Shown here: in pieces, positions 25,011-36,434 of the stretch
How the letters are laid out: every line of letters starts with the position of its first letter
How positions within the stretch are numbered: the stretch's first letter is position 1
Source: Gammaproteobacteria bacterium
GTDB lineage: Bacteria > Pseudomonadota > Gammaproteobacteria > DRLM01
DNA: 46,051 nt
Direction: 5' to 3'
Assembly (NCBI GenBank): GCA_023266095.1
Contig: JAHFRV010000023.1
Location: forward strand, 1-46,051
Notes under the pieces: model-generated
Seen by the model: the letters and a program-made list of their open reading frames with translations, nothing else
The model's database searches: none
Told to the model about the DNA's origin: nothing
Translations under genes and position numbers: made by a program

Positions 25011-26279
25011 ATGGATGATGTGTTATTTCTCGTGCACCGCATCCCCTATCCCCCCAACAAGGGGGACAAGCTGCGCTCGTTCAATCTGCTCAAGCAACTG
25101 AGTCGGCATTACCGTATCCATCTCGGCGCGTTTATCGACGACGAACAGGATTGGCGTTACGTGGATGAGGTGCGCGCCTTGTGCCGCGGCGAAACCCATT
25201 TCGCCAGGCTGTCGCCGCGCGCGGCGAAGTTGCGCAGCCTGCCTTCGCTGTTGTCCTCCCGGCCTTTGAGTCTGGCGTACTATCGCGACCGCGGCCTGCG
25301 GCGCTGGGTGCGGCGGTTGCTGCGCGAGCAGCCGATCCGGCGGGTTTTGGTGTTTTCCGGCGCGATGGCTCAGTATGTGGACGATAAAAACGCGGCGGCC
25401 CTGCGGCGGGTGATGGATTTCGTCGATGTGGATTCGGACAAGTGGCGGCAATACGCCGCGTCGCGGGCCTGGCCGATGAATTGGCTGTATCGCCGCGAGG
25501 CGCGGACCTTGTTGCGCTACGAACGGCGCATCGCCGCGACCTTTGATGCCAGCGTGTTCGTCTCGGCCCGCGAGGCCGATTTGTTCAAAGCGCTGGCGCC
25601 GGAGACGGCGGCGCGGGTGTGGGGGATCCGCAACGGGGTCGATAGCGGCTATTTCGACCCCGTTCTGCCGAGCCCGGCGCCTTATCCTTTGCACGACCGG
25701 CCTATCGTCTTCACCGGCGCCATGGATTATTGGGCCAATGTCGAGGCGGTGACCTGGTTCGCCAAGCAGGTGCTGCCGGCGGTGCGCGCGCAAAACGAGG
25801 AAGCGCGTTTTTATATCGTCGGCGCGCGGCCCACGCCGGAGGTCATTGAATTGAAGCGGCTGCCTGGCGTGGTGGTGGTGGGCGGGGTGGAGGATATCCG
25901 TCCTTATATCGCCCACGCCGTGCTGGCGGTCGCCCCGCTGCGGATCGCCCGCGGCGTGCAGAACAAAGTGCTGGAGGCCATGGCCATGGCCAAGCCGGTG
26001 GTCGCCACTCCGCAAGCCTTGGACGGCATCGTCTGCGAAGTGGGGCGGGAGGTCTTGCTGGCGGAGAGCGCGGCCGATTTCGCGGCGCAGGTCGCGGCGC
26101 TGATCGAACGCGGCGGCGATCCGGCCTTGGCGTGCGCCGCCCGCGCAAGGGTAGTGGCGGATTACAACTGGGAGAGCAATCTCCGCCGCTTCGAACGCCT
26201 ATTGGAGGGCGCGCCGCTGGATGACGATATGAATGATACGCGGCCGGTCATGCCGGGCTTGACGAGTATGGGTGAGTAG
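25011..26279 (+). CDS. GT4 glycosyltransferase, XrtA/EpsH1-associated (TIGR03087 type)
   Basis: The 422-residue GT-B enzyme opens with DDVLFLVHRIPYPPNKGDK, the signature start of the exosortase A sugar transferase family stp1 (TIGR03087 from memory). The C-terminal nucleotide-binding half shows FTGAMDYWANVEAV, FYIVGARP and LRIARGVQNKVLEAMAM; the last is the donor-binding region. It adds a sugar, of unknown identity, to the lipid-linked repeat unit. It starts 3 bases after the FemAB stop. Confidence 0.88.
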   Translation: MDDVLFLVHRIPYPPNKGDKLRSFNLLKQLSRHYRIHLGAFIDDEQDWRYVDEVRALCRGETHFARLSPRAAKLRSLPSLLSSRPLSLAYYRDRGLRRWVRRLLREQPIRRVLVFSGAMAQYVDDKNAAALRRVMDFVDVDSDKWRQYAASRAWPMNWLYRREARTLLRYERRIAATFDASVFVSAREADLFKALAPETAARVWGIRNGVDSGYFDPVLPSPAPYPLHDRPIVFTGAMDYWANVEAVTWFAKQVLPAVRAQNEEARFYIVGARPTPEVIELKRLPGVVVVGGVEDIRPYIAHAVLAVAPLRIARGVQNKVLEAMAMAKPVVATPQALDGIVCEVGREVLLAESAADFAAQVAALIERGGDPALACAARARVVADYNWESNLRRFERLLEGAPLDDDMNDTRPVMPGLTSMGE

Positions 26280-26382
26280 TCCCGCGTGTTGGAAACATTG
26301 AAGTGTGCCTGCTTGCCGCTGGTTAGGAGTGAGCGGGGTAGAATGAAATGAGCCGTTTCAACAAAATATTTAAAGAGGCGAT

Positions 26383-27954
26383 ATGAGCGGACCCTTACAG
26401 CCCAGCGTGGATAGCGCGGTGTTACCGCCCGGTGAGCAACTGCCCGTCTGGCGTTCGCCGCTGGTGCTGGCCGGCGTGCTGGTGGTGGCGGTGCTGGCGC
26501 TGTATTGGCAGACGGTGTTGTCGATGGCGGCGATCTGGTCGCGTTCCGAAACGTTTACCCACGGTTATTTGATCGCGCCGATCAGCCTGTTCCTGATTTG
26601 GCAGCGGCGCAAGGCACTGGCCGCGATGACGGCGGTGCCGGATCCGTGGGGTTTGCCGGTGTTGTTCCTGATCGGTGTGGTGTGGCTGCTGGCCCATTAC
26701 GCCAGTGTCATGGTCATCGAACAGCTGGCGATGGTGGCCATGGTGGCGACGGTGGTGTGGACGGTGCTCGGGCGGCGCATGGTCTGGGCGATGATATTTC
26801 CCTTGGCCTTTTTGTTCTTCGCCGTGCCGCTCGGCGAGGAATTGATCCTGCCCTTGATGGATTTCACCGCTGATTTCACCGTGGCCGCCTTGCAGTTGAC
26901 CGGCATTCCGGTTTATCGCGAAGGGACTTTTTTCGAGATCCCCAGCGGCCACTGGTCGGTGGTCGAAGGCTGTAGCGGGGTGCGCTATCTCATCGCCTCG
27001 GTGACCTTGGGTTGTTTGTATGCCTATCTCACCTACCGCAGCCCGCTGCGACGGACCGTGTTCGTGGTGTTGTCGGTCCTGGTGCCCATCATCGCCAATG
27101 GCCTGCGCGCCTATATGATCGTGATGATCGCCCATTTGAGCGATATGAAGCTGGCGCTGGGCGTCGATCACTTCATCTACGGCTGGGTGTTCTTCGGTCT
27201 GGTGATGCTGTTGCTGTTCTGGGCGGGTTCGTTTTGGCGCGAGGACCATTTTGAGCCGGCCAGTCCGCCGCTGGCCGCCGCGAATGGGGTTTCCGCGGCG
27301 GGCCGTCGCTCGCCGCTGCCGGTGGCGGGAGTGGTGCTTGCTTTGCTGGCGGCGTGGCCGGCGCTGAGTTATGTGAATGCGGCGCGCCAGGATACGGTGG
27401 CCAACCTCAGTTTGGTGGTGCCGCCGTCCACCGCTGGTTGGCAGGCCGGCGAGCCCATGAGTGAATGGCAGCCCCGCTATTTGGGCACCGATGCGTCCGT
27501 GCAACAGAGTTACGCGCGCGAGGGCCATCGCGCGCTGGTGTATCTGGCCTATTACCGCCATCAGCGTCAAGGCGCGGAGTTGATTAATTCGCAGAACGTG
27601 CTGGTCAAGCAGAAAGACCCGGTGTGGCGGCAGGTGGCGGAGGGGCCGCGGGAAATCACCGTCAATGGCAAGCGCATTCAGGTGCGCGAGGGCAAGCTGC
27701 GATCCGAGACGCAGGATTTGCTGGTGTGGCATTGGTATTGGATGGACGGTGTCTACACCACCAATCATTATCTGGCTAAATTCTGGGAGTCCAAGGCCAA
27801 ACTATTCGGTGAGACCGGCGACGCGGCGGCGATCATCGTCGCCGCCGAGATCGGTGAGCGAGGACCGGATGCCGCCGCCGCGGTGCTGAACGACTTCGTG
27901 ACGGGCATGGAGCCGGCGATCCGCGCCAGCCTGGAGAATGTCGCCCATGAGTGA
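26383..27954 (+). CDS. xrtA: Exosortase A with C-terminal EpsI domain
   Basis: The 523-residue protein has eight or so membrane helices in residues 25-285, then a periplasmic EpsI domain (about 300-520). The transpeptidase-like catalytic triad is visible: Cys197 in EGCSGVRY, Arg242 in NGLRAYM and His263 in VDHFIYGW. Exosortases cleave the C-terminal PEP-CTERM signal of exported proteins and are thought to transfer them to another molecule. No PEP-CTERM substrate is encoded in this window. AAAGAGG upstream supports the start. The preceding 103-base gap may contain a weak promoter (TAGAAT at 26339-26344). It overlaps the next gene by 8 bases. Confidence 0.95.
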   Translation: MSGPLQPSVDSAVLPPGEQLPVWRSPLVLAGVLVVAVLALYWQTVLSMAAIWSRSETFTHGYLIAPISLFLIWQRRKALAAMTAVPDPWGLPVLFLIGVVWLLAHYASVMVIEQLAMVAMVATVVWTVLGRRMVWAMIFPLAFLFFAVPLGEELILPLMDFTADFTVAALQLTGIPVYREGTFFEIPSGHWSVVEGCSGVRYLIASVTLGCLYAYLTYRSPLRRTVFVVLSVLVPIIANGLRAYMIVMIAHLSDMKLALGVDHFIYGWVFFGLVMLLLFWAGSFWREDHFEPASPPLAAANGVSAAGRRSPLPVAGVVLALLAAWPALSYVNAARQDTVANLSLVVPPSTAGWQAGEPMSEWQPRYLGTDASVQQSYAREGHRALVYLAYYRHQRQGAELINSQNVLVKQKDPVWRQVAEGPREITVNGKRIQVREGKLRSETQDLLVWHWYWMDGVYTTNHYLAKFWESKAKLFGETGDAAAIIVAAEIGERGPDAAAAVLNDFVTGMEPAIRASLENVAHE

Positions 27955-29182
27955 GCGTGCGGTGGTCGCCGCTTTGATGGAAGCCGAGCGCCGCGCACCG
28001 GTAGCCGCGCCGCCGGTGGCGACGGACCACGTGGCGACTCGGCAACGCGATCAACGGCCGCTGATCGCCCACGTGATTTTCCGTTTGGCGGTGGGCGGAC
28101 TGGAAAATGGGTTGGTGAATTTAATCAACCGCACGCCGCAATACCGCCATGCGATCATTTGCATGACTGAGTACACGGAGTTCCACCGGCGTATCGAACA
28201 CGACGCGGTGTCGCTGCACGCACTGCACAAGCGCGAAGGCCACGACCTCGGTGTATTTATCCGTCTGTGGCGTTTGTTGCGTGCATTGAAACCGGACGTG
28301 GTGCACACCCGCAATATGTCGGCGCTGGAGGCGCAGTTGCCGGCGTGGTTGGCCGGTGTGCGCGGCCGCCTGCACGGCGAACACGGTCGCGACGTACACG
28401 ACCTCGACGGCAGCAATCGCCGCTATCGCTGGTTGCGCCGCGCCTACCGGCCGCTGGTGCAAAACTACATCCCTTTGTCGCGCGATTTGGAAAACTATCT
28501 GCGCGATGCGATCGGCGTACCGGCGGCGAAGCTGAGCCAGATCTACAACGGGGTGGACACCGCGCGTTTCCATGTCGCCGCCTCCGGCCGTGCGCCGCTG
28601 CCGGTGGCGGGATTCGTCCCGCCAGAGGGAATAGTGATCGGCACGGTGGGGCGCTTGCAGCCGGTTAAAGATCAATTGAATTTGGTGCGGGCGTTCCTGC
28701 TGTTGCTGAAGCGCGAGCCGGGTCTGGCGTCGCGGCTGCGGCTGGTGATCATCGGCGACGGCCCTTTGTGGCGCGAGGCGCAAAGTTTGCTGGAACAAGC
28801 GGACGCCGCGCATCTCGCCTGGCTGCCCGGCGAACGCGACGACATTCCCGAGTTGCTGCGGGCCATGGATGTCTTCGTGTTGCCCTCGCTGGCGGAAGGC
28901 ATCTCCAACACCCTGCTCGAGGCGATGGCCAGCGGGCTGCCGGTGATCGCCACCCGCGTTGGCGGCAACGCCGAGCTGGTGGTCGAAGGCGTAACGGGTA
29001 CGCTGGTGCCGGCCGCGCAACCGCAGGCCTTGGCCGACGCGCTGGCGCGTTACGTCGCCGCGCCCGCCTTGCTCCGCCGCCACGGTCTGGCCGGCCGCGA
29101 GCGGGTGGAGCGCGAGTTCAGCATGGAGACCATGGTGGCGCGTTACGTCGATAATTACGAGCGGCTCTTGCGGCAGCACTAA
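27947..29182 (+). CDS. GT4 glycosyltransferase, XrtA/PEP-CTERM-associated (TIGR03088 type)
   Basis: The 411-residue GT-B enzyme has a short non-conserved N-terminal extension (about 1-38), then HVIFRLAVGGLENGLVNL, the family's characteristic opening. The C-terminal half has IGTVGRLQPVKDQ, PGERDDIPELL and the donor-binding SLAEGISNTLLEAMASG with the E-x7-E pattern. It matches stp2 (TIGR03088 from memory), which lies next to xrtA in most such loci. I chose ATG 27947, overlapping xrtA by 8 bases; an in-frame ATG at 27938 is also possible. Confidence 0.88.
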   Translation: MSERAVVAALMEAERRAPVAAPPVATDHVATRQRDQRPLIAHVIFRLAVGGLENGLVNLINRTPQYRHAIICMTEYTEFHRRIEHDAVSLHALHKREGHDLGVFIRLWRLLRALKPDVVHTRNMSALEAQLPAWLAGVRGRLHGEHGRDVHDLDGSNRRYRWLRRAYRPLVQNYIPLSRDLENYLRDAIGVPAAKLSQIYNGVDTARFHVAASGRAPLPVAGFVPPEGIVIGTVGRLQPVKDQLNLVRAFLLLLKREPGLASRLRLVIIGDGPLWREAQSLLEQADAAHLAWLPGERDDIPELLRAMDVFVLPSLAEGISNTLLEAMASGLPVIATRVGGNAELVVEGVTGTLVPAAQPQALADALARYVAAPALLRRHGLAGRERVEREFSMETMVARYVDNYERLLRQH

Positions 29183-29207
29183 CGCGGATAACGGAAGCGA
29201 AGAAATC

Positions 29208-31100
29208 ATGTGCGGTATAGTTGGCATCTTTGACACCCGCGGCGCCGCAACGGTGGAGCGGGCCTTGCTGAATAAAATGAATCAAAGCCAGTTCCATCGC
29301 GGCCCCGACGAAGGCGGCCTGCACGTCGAGCCCGGCGTGGGTCTGGGCCATCGCCGTTTGTCGATCATCGACCTCTCCAGCGGACAACAACCGCTGTTCA
29401 ACGAGGACGGTTCGGTGGTGGTGGTGTTCAACGGCGAGATCTACAACTTCCAGGAGCTGGTGCCCGAGCTGCAAGCCGCCGGTCACGTGTTCCGCACCCG
29501 CAGTGATACCGAAGTGATCGTGCACGCCTGGGAAGAGTGGGGGGAAGCCTGCGTCGAACGTTTTCGCGGCATGTTCGCCTTCGCCTTGTGGGACCGCAAT
29601 CGCAAGACGCTGTTCCTCGCCCGCGACCGGCTGGGCGTCAAGCCGCTTTATTACGCGCTGTTGTCCGACGGCCAATTGATTTTCAGTTCGGAGCTCAAGG
29701 CGCTGCTGGTCCATCCCAGCCTTAGCCGCGAGATCGACGCCCGCGCGGTCGAGGATTATTTCGCTTACGGTTATGTGCCGGAACCCAAGACCATTTACGA
29801 CAGCGCCTCGAAACTGCCGCCGGGGCACACGCTCACCTTGCGCACGGGCGCGCCGCTGCCCGCCCCGCGTCAATATTGGGATATTCCTTTCAAACCTTTG
29901 CCGGCGCTGAGCGAGGGCGACGTGGCGGAGGAATTGATAGCCCGCCTGCGCGAGGCGATCAAGATCCGCCTGATTTCCGAAGTACCGTTAGGCGCGTTTC
30001 TCTCGGGCGGCGTGGACTCCAGTGCGGTGGTGGCGATGATGGCGCAGGTCTCGGGCGGCGCGGTCAACACCTGCTCGATCTCGTTCAACGATCCGGCCTT
30101 CGACGAGGCGCGTTATGCCGCGTTGGTCGCCGAGCGTTATCACACCCGGCATTACGTCGATCGCGTCGAGTCCGACGATTACGGCTTGATCGACACCCTC
30201 GCCGGTATTTACGACGAACCTTACGCCGACAGCTCGGCGCTGCCGACCTACCGGGTCTGCCAGCTCGCCCGCAAACACGTGACCGTGGCCCTCTCCGGCG
30301 ACGGCGGCGACGAGAATCTCGCCGGTTACCGCCGTTACCGCTGGCATTTGTATGAAGAGCGCATGCGCGGTCTATTGCCGCTGGGGTTGCGGCGGCCGGT
30401 GTTTGGCTTATTGGGCAGCGTCTATCCCAAGGCCGACTGGGCGCCGAAAATCTTCCGCGCCAAGACCACTTTCGAGGCCCTGGCGCGCGACGGCGTGGAA
30501 GGTTATTTCCACGGCGTGTCGGTGATGAGCGATGCCATGCGCGGCCGTTTGTTCAGCGCCGATTTCAAAAAACGCCTGCAGGGCTATCGCGCCATCGAGG
30601 TGATGCGTGAACACGTCCGCAATGCACCCGAACATCCGTTGTCGCGCGTGCAATATCTCGATATGAAAACTTATTTGGTGGGCGACATCCTCACCAAGGT
30701 CGATCGAGCCAGCATGGCGCACGCCCTGGAAGTGCGCGAGCCGCTGCTCGATCATAAACTCATGGAGTGGTGGTCGGGTCTGTCGCCGGATTTGAAACTG
30801 CGCGGTACCGAGGGCAAATATATTTTCAAGAAGGCGCTGGAGCCGCATCTGCCGCGCGAGGTGTTATACCGGCCCAAGATGGGTTTCTCGATACCGCTGG
30901 CGGCCTGGTTCCGCGGGCCGCTGCGCGAGCGGGTGCGTGACGCGGTGCTGGGCGAGACGCTGGCCGCCACCGGGATTTTCGATCGCGGTTATCTGCAACA
31001 GATGGTGGAACAGCATCAGTCGGGCCGCCGCGACTACAGCGCGTCGCTGTGGACGGTGCTGATGTTCGAGGCGTTTGTGCGCCGAACGCGTATGGTCTGA
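29208..31100 (+). CDS. Asparagine-synthase-like amidotransferase, XrtA-associated (intact)
   Basis: The 630-residue protein has both AsnB domains. The glutaminase domain starts MCGIVG with the nucleophile Cys2 and keeps the glutamine-binding motifs HRGPDEGG, RLSIIDLS and NGEIYN. The synthetase domain has PP-loop LSGGVDSS (about 265-272) and SGDGGDENLAGY. It matches the exosortase A family TIGR03108 (from memory). In EPS loci such enzymes probably amidate a uronic acid or amino-sugar carboxylate rather than aspartate. It has normal length and intact motifs, in contrast to two homologues later in the window. Confidence 0.9.
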   Translation: MCGIVGIFDTRGAATVERALLNKMNQSQFHRGPDEGGLHVEPGVGLGHRRLSIIDLSSGQQPLFNEDGSVVVVFNGEIYNFQELVPELQAAGHVFRTRSDTEVIVHAWEEWGEACVERFRGMFAFALWDRNRKTLFLARDRLGVKPLYYALLSDGQLIFSSELKALLVHPSLSREIDARAVEDYFAYGYVPEPKTIYDSASKLPPGHTLTLRTGAPLPAPRQYWDIPFKPLPALSEGDVAEELIARLREAIKIRLISEVPLGAFLSGGVDSSAVVAMMAQVSGGAVNTCSISFNDPAFDEARYAALVAERYHTRHYVDRVESDDYGLIDTLAGIYDEPYADSSALPTYRVCQLARKHVTVALSGDGGDENLAGYRRYRWHLYEERMRGLLPLGLRRPVFGLLGSVYPKADWAPKIFRAKTTFEALARDGVEGYFHGVSVMSDAMRGRLFSADFKKRLQGYRAIEVMREHVRNAPEHPLSRVQYLDMKTYLVGDILTKVDRASMAHALEVREPLLDHKLMEWWSGLSPDLKLRGTEGKYIFKKALEPHLPREVLYRPKMGFSIPLAAWFRGPLRERVRDAVLGETLAATGIFDRGYLQQMVEQHQSGRRDYSASLWTVLMFEAFVRRTRMV

Positions 31101-31110
31101 GATTAAATGG

Positions 31111-31237
31111 AGGGTGGGTTGGCCGTGCGTGAGCAGCGCGTAACCCACCAAGCTGTGCCGTCAGGCGCACCGTATACAACACAAGGAGTTGCTACGCGAC
31201 GTTTGGTGGGTTACGGCCTGGTGGCCTAACCCACCCT
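31111..31237. repeat. Paired REP-like palindromes (GGTGGGTTA family) inside the EPS locus
   Basis: The gap between the amidotransferase and the next glycosyltransferase holds several matched arms: 31111-31120 with 31228-31237 (AGGGTGGGTT/AACCCACCCT), 31139-31151 with 31203-31215 (13 bases), and a compact stem of 31205-31213 with 31227-31235. The layout is two REP-like units facing each other, as in a BIME. Such elements are common between proteobacterial genes and can modulate mRNA decay or polarity. No T-run is present. Confidence 0.8.
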
Positions 31238-31256
31238 ACATTGACTGAAGATCACG

Positions 31257-32491
31257 ATGAAAATTCTGCACGTATTTGATCACTCCATTCCCTTGCACAG
31301 CGGTTACACTTTCCGCAGTCGCGCGATTTTGCGCGAGCAGCGCGCTCTGGGCTGGGAGACTGATCACCTCACCGGCGCCAAACATGTGCAAGAATTGGCG
31401 CGGCAGGACAAGAGTGTGCCCGCCGAAGAGACGGTGGACGGTCTGCATTTTTTTCGTGCGCCCGCGCCGCGCGGAATCTTGGCGGGTTTGCCGGTGCTGG
31501 ACCAGTTGGCGGTGGTGAACGGTCTTGCCGCACGCTTGACCGAGATCATACCCACTGTCCAGCCCGATTTGCTGCATGCCCATTCGCCGGTCTTGAATGG
31601 CCTGGCCGCCTTACGCGCCGCCCGTCATTTCAAGCTGCCACTGGTGTATGAAGTGCGGGCCTTTTGGGAAGACGCGGCGGTGGATCATGGGACTTGCCGC
31701 GAAGGTGATCTGCGTTATCGCGCCACCCGCGCCATGGAAACCTATGTGCTAAAACGTGCCGACGCCGTCACCTGTATCTGCGAGGGTTTGCGCGGCGACA
31801 TTGCGGCGCGCGGCATTCCCGCTGAAAAAATCACGGTGATTCCCAACGCGGTGGACATCGAGCAGTTTCAAATGGGCGGTGCGCCTGATGCAAGTCTGGC
31901 GCGGACCTTGGGCCTCGCTGACAAACTGGTACTGGGTTTCATCGGTTCGTTTTACGCCTACGAAGGCTTGTCGCTGTTGCTCGACGCCTTGCCGCGTATG
32001 CTGGCGCGACAACCAGACATTCGTCTGCTGTTGGTGGGTGGTGGTAAAGAAGAGCCGGCTTTGAAACAACAGGCGCAACAATTGAACGTGGCGGACAAGG
32101 TAATCTTCACCGGCCGCGTGCCGCACGGCGAGGTGCAACGTTATTACGATCTGGTGGACATGCTGGTCTATCCGCGTCTGGCCATGCGTCTCACCGATCT
32201 GGTCACCCCGCTCAAACCGCTGGAGGCCATGGCGCAGGGGCGGCTGGTAGTGGCCTCCGATGTGGGCGGTCACCGCGAATTGATCCGCGCTGGCGAGACC
32301 GGTTGCTTGTTCCGCGCCGGCGATGCGCAGCACCTCGCCGATACGGTGATGCAGCTGCTGGCGTCACGCCCATTGTGGCCGGCGCTGCGCGCCGCGGCGC
32401 GGCACTTCGTCGAACAGGAACGTAACTGGCAGGCCAGCGTGGCGCGTTATCAACCGGTGTATCAGGCGCTGGCCACGGCCAGGCGGGCCAC

Positions 32492-32495
<4 letters not shown>
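31257..32495 (+). CDS. GT4 glycosyltransferase, exosortase A-associated (TIGR04063 type)
   Basis: The 412-residue GT-B enzyme starts MKILHVFDHSIPLHSGYTFR, characteristic of the third exosortase A sugar transferase family (TIGR04063 from memory). Other landmarks are YEVRAFWEDAAVDHGT, the donor-side VIPNAVDIEQF, LGFIGSFYAYEGL and VTPLKPLEAMAQG. It should extend the repeat unit on the cytoplasmic face of the membrane. It overlaps the following glycosyltransferase by 4 bases (ATGA). Confidence 0.88.
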
Positions 32496-33710
<1,215 letters not shown>

Positions 33711-33718
<8 letters not shown>

Positions 33719-35072
33719 TCTCTACACCCGCCTGATCGCCGGTGTCGTGTTCCCCTTACAGGAGCGCCTCAAGGGACACGATACCGTCGCGGTGCGGCGT
33801 CAATTGGAAGCGAGCCAATGGTGGCCGCTGGCAAAATTGGAAGAGCTGCGCCTCGCGCGATTGCGGGCGCTATTGCAGCACGCCTATCGCTACGCGCCTT
33901 ATTACCGTCAAATGCTCGCCACGGCCGGCTGCGCCGACGGCGCGATCGACGCGCTGAGTGATTTGCAAAAATTGCCTATGCTCAGCAAAGCGCTGATCCG
34001 CGCCCATAGCGAAGCCTTGAAGTCGGTGCAGGCGCGCGGTTTATCCCGTTTCAACACCGGCGGCTCCAGCGGCGAACCGCTGATCTTCTGGATCGGCAAA
34101 GAACGGGTCAGCCACGACGTCGCGGCCAAATGGCGCGCCACCCGCTGGTGGGATGTGGATATCGGCGATCCCGAGGCCGTGGTCTGGGGTTCGCCCATCG
34201 AACTCGGCGCCCAGGACCAGTTGCGCGTGCTGCGCGATAAATTGATGCGCACTCGGTTATTGCCGGCCTTCGAGATGTCCGAGGCCAAACTCGATGAATT
34301 CATCGCTACTCTGCGCCGCATGCGACCGCGCATGGTGTTCGGTTATCCCTCGTCGATCAGCGTGATCGCCCACCATGCCGCCGCGCGCGGCCAACGCCTG
34401 GATGATCTCGGTTGCAAAGTAGTGTTCGTGACTTCTGAACGGCTTTATGATCATCAGCGTGCCGCTATCGAACAGGCCTTCGCTTGTCCGGTCGCCAACG
34501 GTTATGGTGGCCGCGATGCTGGCTTCATCGCCCATCAATGTCCGGCGGGTGGCATGCACATCACCGCCGAGGACATCATCGTCGAGATCGTCGATGAAGA
34601 GGGCCGGGTGCTGCCGGCCGGTCAAGCGGGCGAGGTGGTGGTCACCCATCTCGCGACCCGTGATTTTCCCTTTATACGGTATCGGACCGGCGACGTGGCG
34701 ATGCTGGATGACCGGAGCTGTCCCTGTGGGCGTGGGCTGCCGCTATTAAAGGAGATACAAGGCAGGACCACCGATTTCGTGGTGGCGGCGGACGGCACGC
34801 TCATGCACGGCCTGTCATTGATCTATGTGATCCGCGACCTCGCCGGGGTGGAGAATTTCCGGATTGTGCAGGAATCGCTGCAAGAAACCTCGGTCCAGTT
34901 GGTGACGAATCGGGATTTTGCCGATGAAAACATCGGCAAAATCGAGCACGGTCTGCAGCAGCGTTTAGGGCCAGAGGTCAGGGTACGGGTTGAGCGGGTA
35001 CCCCAGATACCACGGGAGTCTTCCGGTAAATACCGCTATGTCGTGAGCCGGGTAACGGCGGGGAATTCTTGA
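33711..35072 (+). CDS. CapK/PaaK-like AMP-binding ligase (phenylacetate-CoA ligase family)
   Basis: The 453-residue protein belongs to the CapK branch of adenylate-forming enzymes. The P-loop-like motif is FNTGGSSGEPL (about 113-123), and later ANLF segments include VTSERLYDHQ, NGYGGRDAGFIAHQC, FPFIRYRTGDVA and GRTTDFVVAADG. True PaaK makes phenylacetyl-CoA; CapK-like members in capsule and EPS loci probably activate an acid for transfer to the sugar or act in polymer modification. The open frame extends upstream to 33624, but ATG 33711 (8-base overlap with the glycosyltransferase) fits the family N-terminus. Substrate unknown. Confidence 0.85.
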
Positions 35073-35085
35073 GAGTGATGGCCTA

Positions 35086-36411
35086 ATGCGTGATCTCTTC
35101 GTAACCATGGTGGTGTTGGGTAGTCTGCCCCTGATCCTCTATCGCCCCTACATCGGGGTCATCATGTGGTCGTGGATCGGCTATATGAATCCTCACCGCC
35201 TTAGTTGGGGATTCGCTACAGATTTTCCGTTCGCCATGCTCATTGCCTTGGCCACCTTGACCGGTGTGTTGTTCATGCGGGAGGAAAAGCGGATTCCGTG
35301 GACTCGGGAATCCGTGCTGTTGGCGTTGTTCATTCTCTGGATGTGCATCACGACGATATTTGCCTTGCATCATGCCGCGGCGACCGAACAGCTAAGTAAA
35401 GTACTTAAGATCCAGCTCATGACCTTCATCACCCTGATGTTGATAAAGGACAAATTCCGTATCGAGATGCTGGTGTGGATCATCGCTTTGTCGCTGGGAT
35501 TTTATGGCGTCAAAGGCGGGATTTTTACTATCACGACCGGCGGCGGCTATCACGTACGGGGACCGAACGGTACCTTCATCGGCGGTAACAATGAAATAGG
35601 ACTGGCCTTGATCATGACCGTCCCCCTTATGCGTTACCTTTATCTACAAGCTAAAAAGAATTGGGTAAAGTGGGGCTTGGCGGCAGCGATGATCTTTACC
35701 GTTGTGGCGATACTGGGGACGCAGTCGCGCGGGGCCTTGGTAGGGCTCGCAGTCATGGGTACCATGCTGATATGGAAGACGCGCAAGCGTTTTCTTTTCC
35801 TCTTTTTGATGGTTCCAGTTCTGTTCACCGCTGTTCAGTTCATGCCTGAATCGTGGCATGCCCGTATGAATACGATACAGACTTATGAACAGGATCAGTC
35901 GGCCATAGGACGTATCAATTCTTGGCACTTTGCCTTCAATCTCGCCAAGGATAGGCCGTTAACCGGCGCCGGTTACCACGCCTTTACACCCGATCTATTC
36001 GCTCGATACGCGCCTAATCCCGAAGATGTGCATGATGCCCATAGTATCTATTTTGAAATATTGGGAGAGCACGGCTTCGTCGGACTGGCCTTGTTCTTAC
36101 TTTTGGGTTGGTTCGCGTGGCGTGCTTGTTCCGTGGTGACCAAACAAGCGAGGCCTTATGCCGAGGGGCAATGGATAGCCGATCTCGCCGCGATGTTACA
36201 GGTGAGTTTGGCGGGTTATGCGGCCTGCGGCGCCTTTTTGGGATTGGCCTATTTTGATTTTTATTATCACTTGATCGCGTTGGTGGTATTGGTGAAAATC
36301 CAGGGTCTAAGGTTGACCGAGCAGGCCCGGGTATCGGAGGCGCTGCCGGCAAAATCCAACGGTCGAGAGCGGCGTCAGCCGGCCGCCGTCGGCCGCCCCG
36401 CCGGAAAATAA
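35086..36411 (+). CDS. Putative O-glycosylation/O-antigen-type ligase, exosortase A-associated
   Basis: The 441-residue protein is polytopic, with about ten membrane helices and a larger periplasmic loop (about 255-320) of the Wzy_C/WaaL type. The opening MRDLFVTMVVLGSLPLILYRPY and the segment GTQSRGALVGLAVMG are typical of the exosortase A O-ligase family (TIGR03097 from memory). Such enzymes either polymerise the repeat unit or attach glycan to an acceptor, possibly PEP-CTERM proteins. It is the last gene of the main + strand block; the next gene is convergent, with only 23 bases between stops and no visible terminator. Confidence 0.87.
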   Translation: MRDLFVTMVVLGSLPLILYRPYIGVIMWSWIGYMNPHRLSWGFATDFPFAMLIALATLTGVLFMREEKRIPWTRESVLLALFILWMCITTIFALHHAAATEQLSKVLKIQLMTFITLMLIKDKFRIEMLVWIIALSLGFYGVKGGIFTITTGGGYHVRGPNGTFIGGNNEIGLALIMTVPLMRYLYLQAKKNWVKWGLAAAMIFTVVAILGTQSRGALVGLAVMGTMLIWKTRKRFLFLFLMVPVLFTAVQFMPESWHARMNTIQTYEQDQSAIGRINSWHFAFNLAKDRPLTGAGYHAFTPDLFARYAPNPEDVHDAHSIYFEILGEHGFVGLALFLLLGWFAWRACSVVTKQARPYAEGQWIADLAAMLQVSLAGYAACGAFLGLAYFDFYYHLIALVVLVKIQGLRLTEQARVSEALPAKSNGRERRQPAAVGRPAGK

Positions 36412-36434
36412 ATCCATTCTTGCGATGCCGCGCA

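Noticed and set aside
26422-27768. 448-residue minus-strand open frame opposite xrtA
   Set aside because: The translation is rich in His, Gln and Arg, typical of the antisense of a hydrophobic GC-rich gene; xrtA itself has intact catalytic residues.
28121-29236. 371-residue minus-strand open frame opposite the TIGR03088-type glycosyltransferase
   Set aside because: It is an antisense shadow; the plus-strand frame has complete GT4 motifs.
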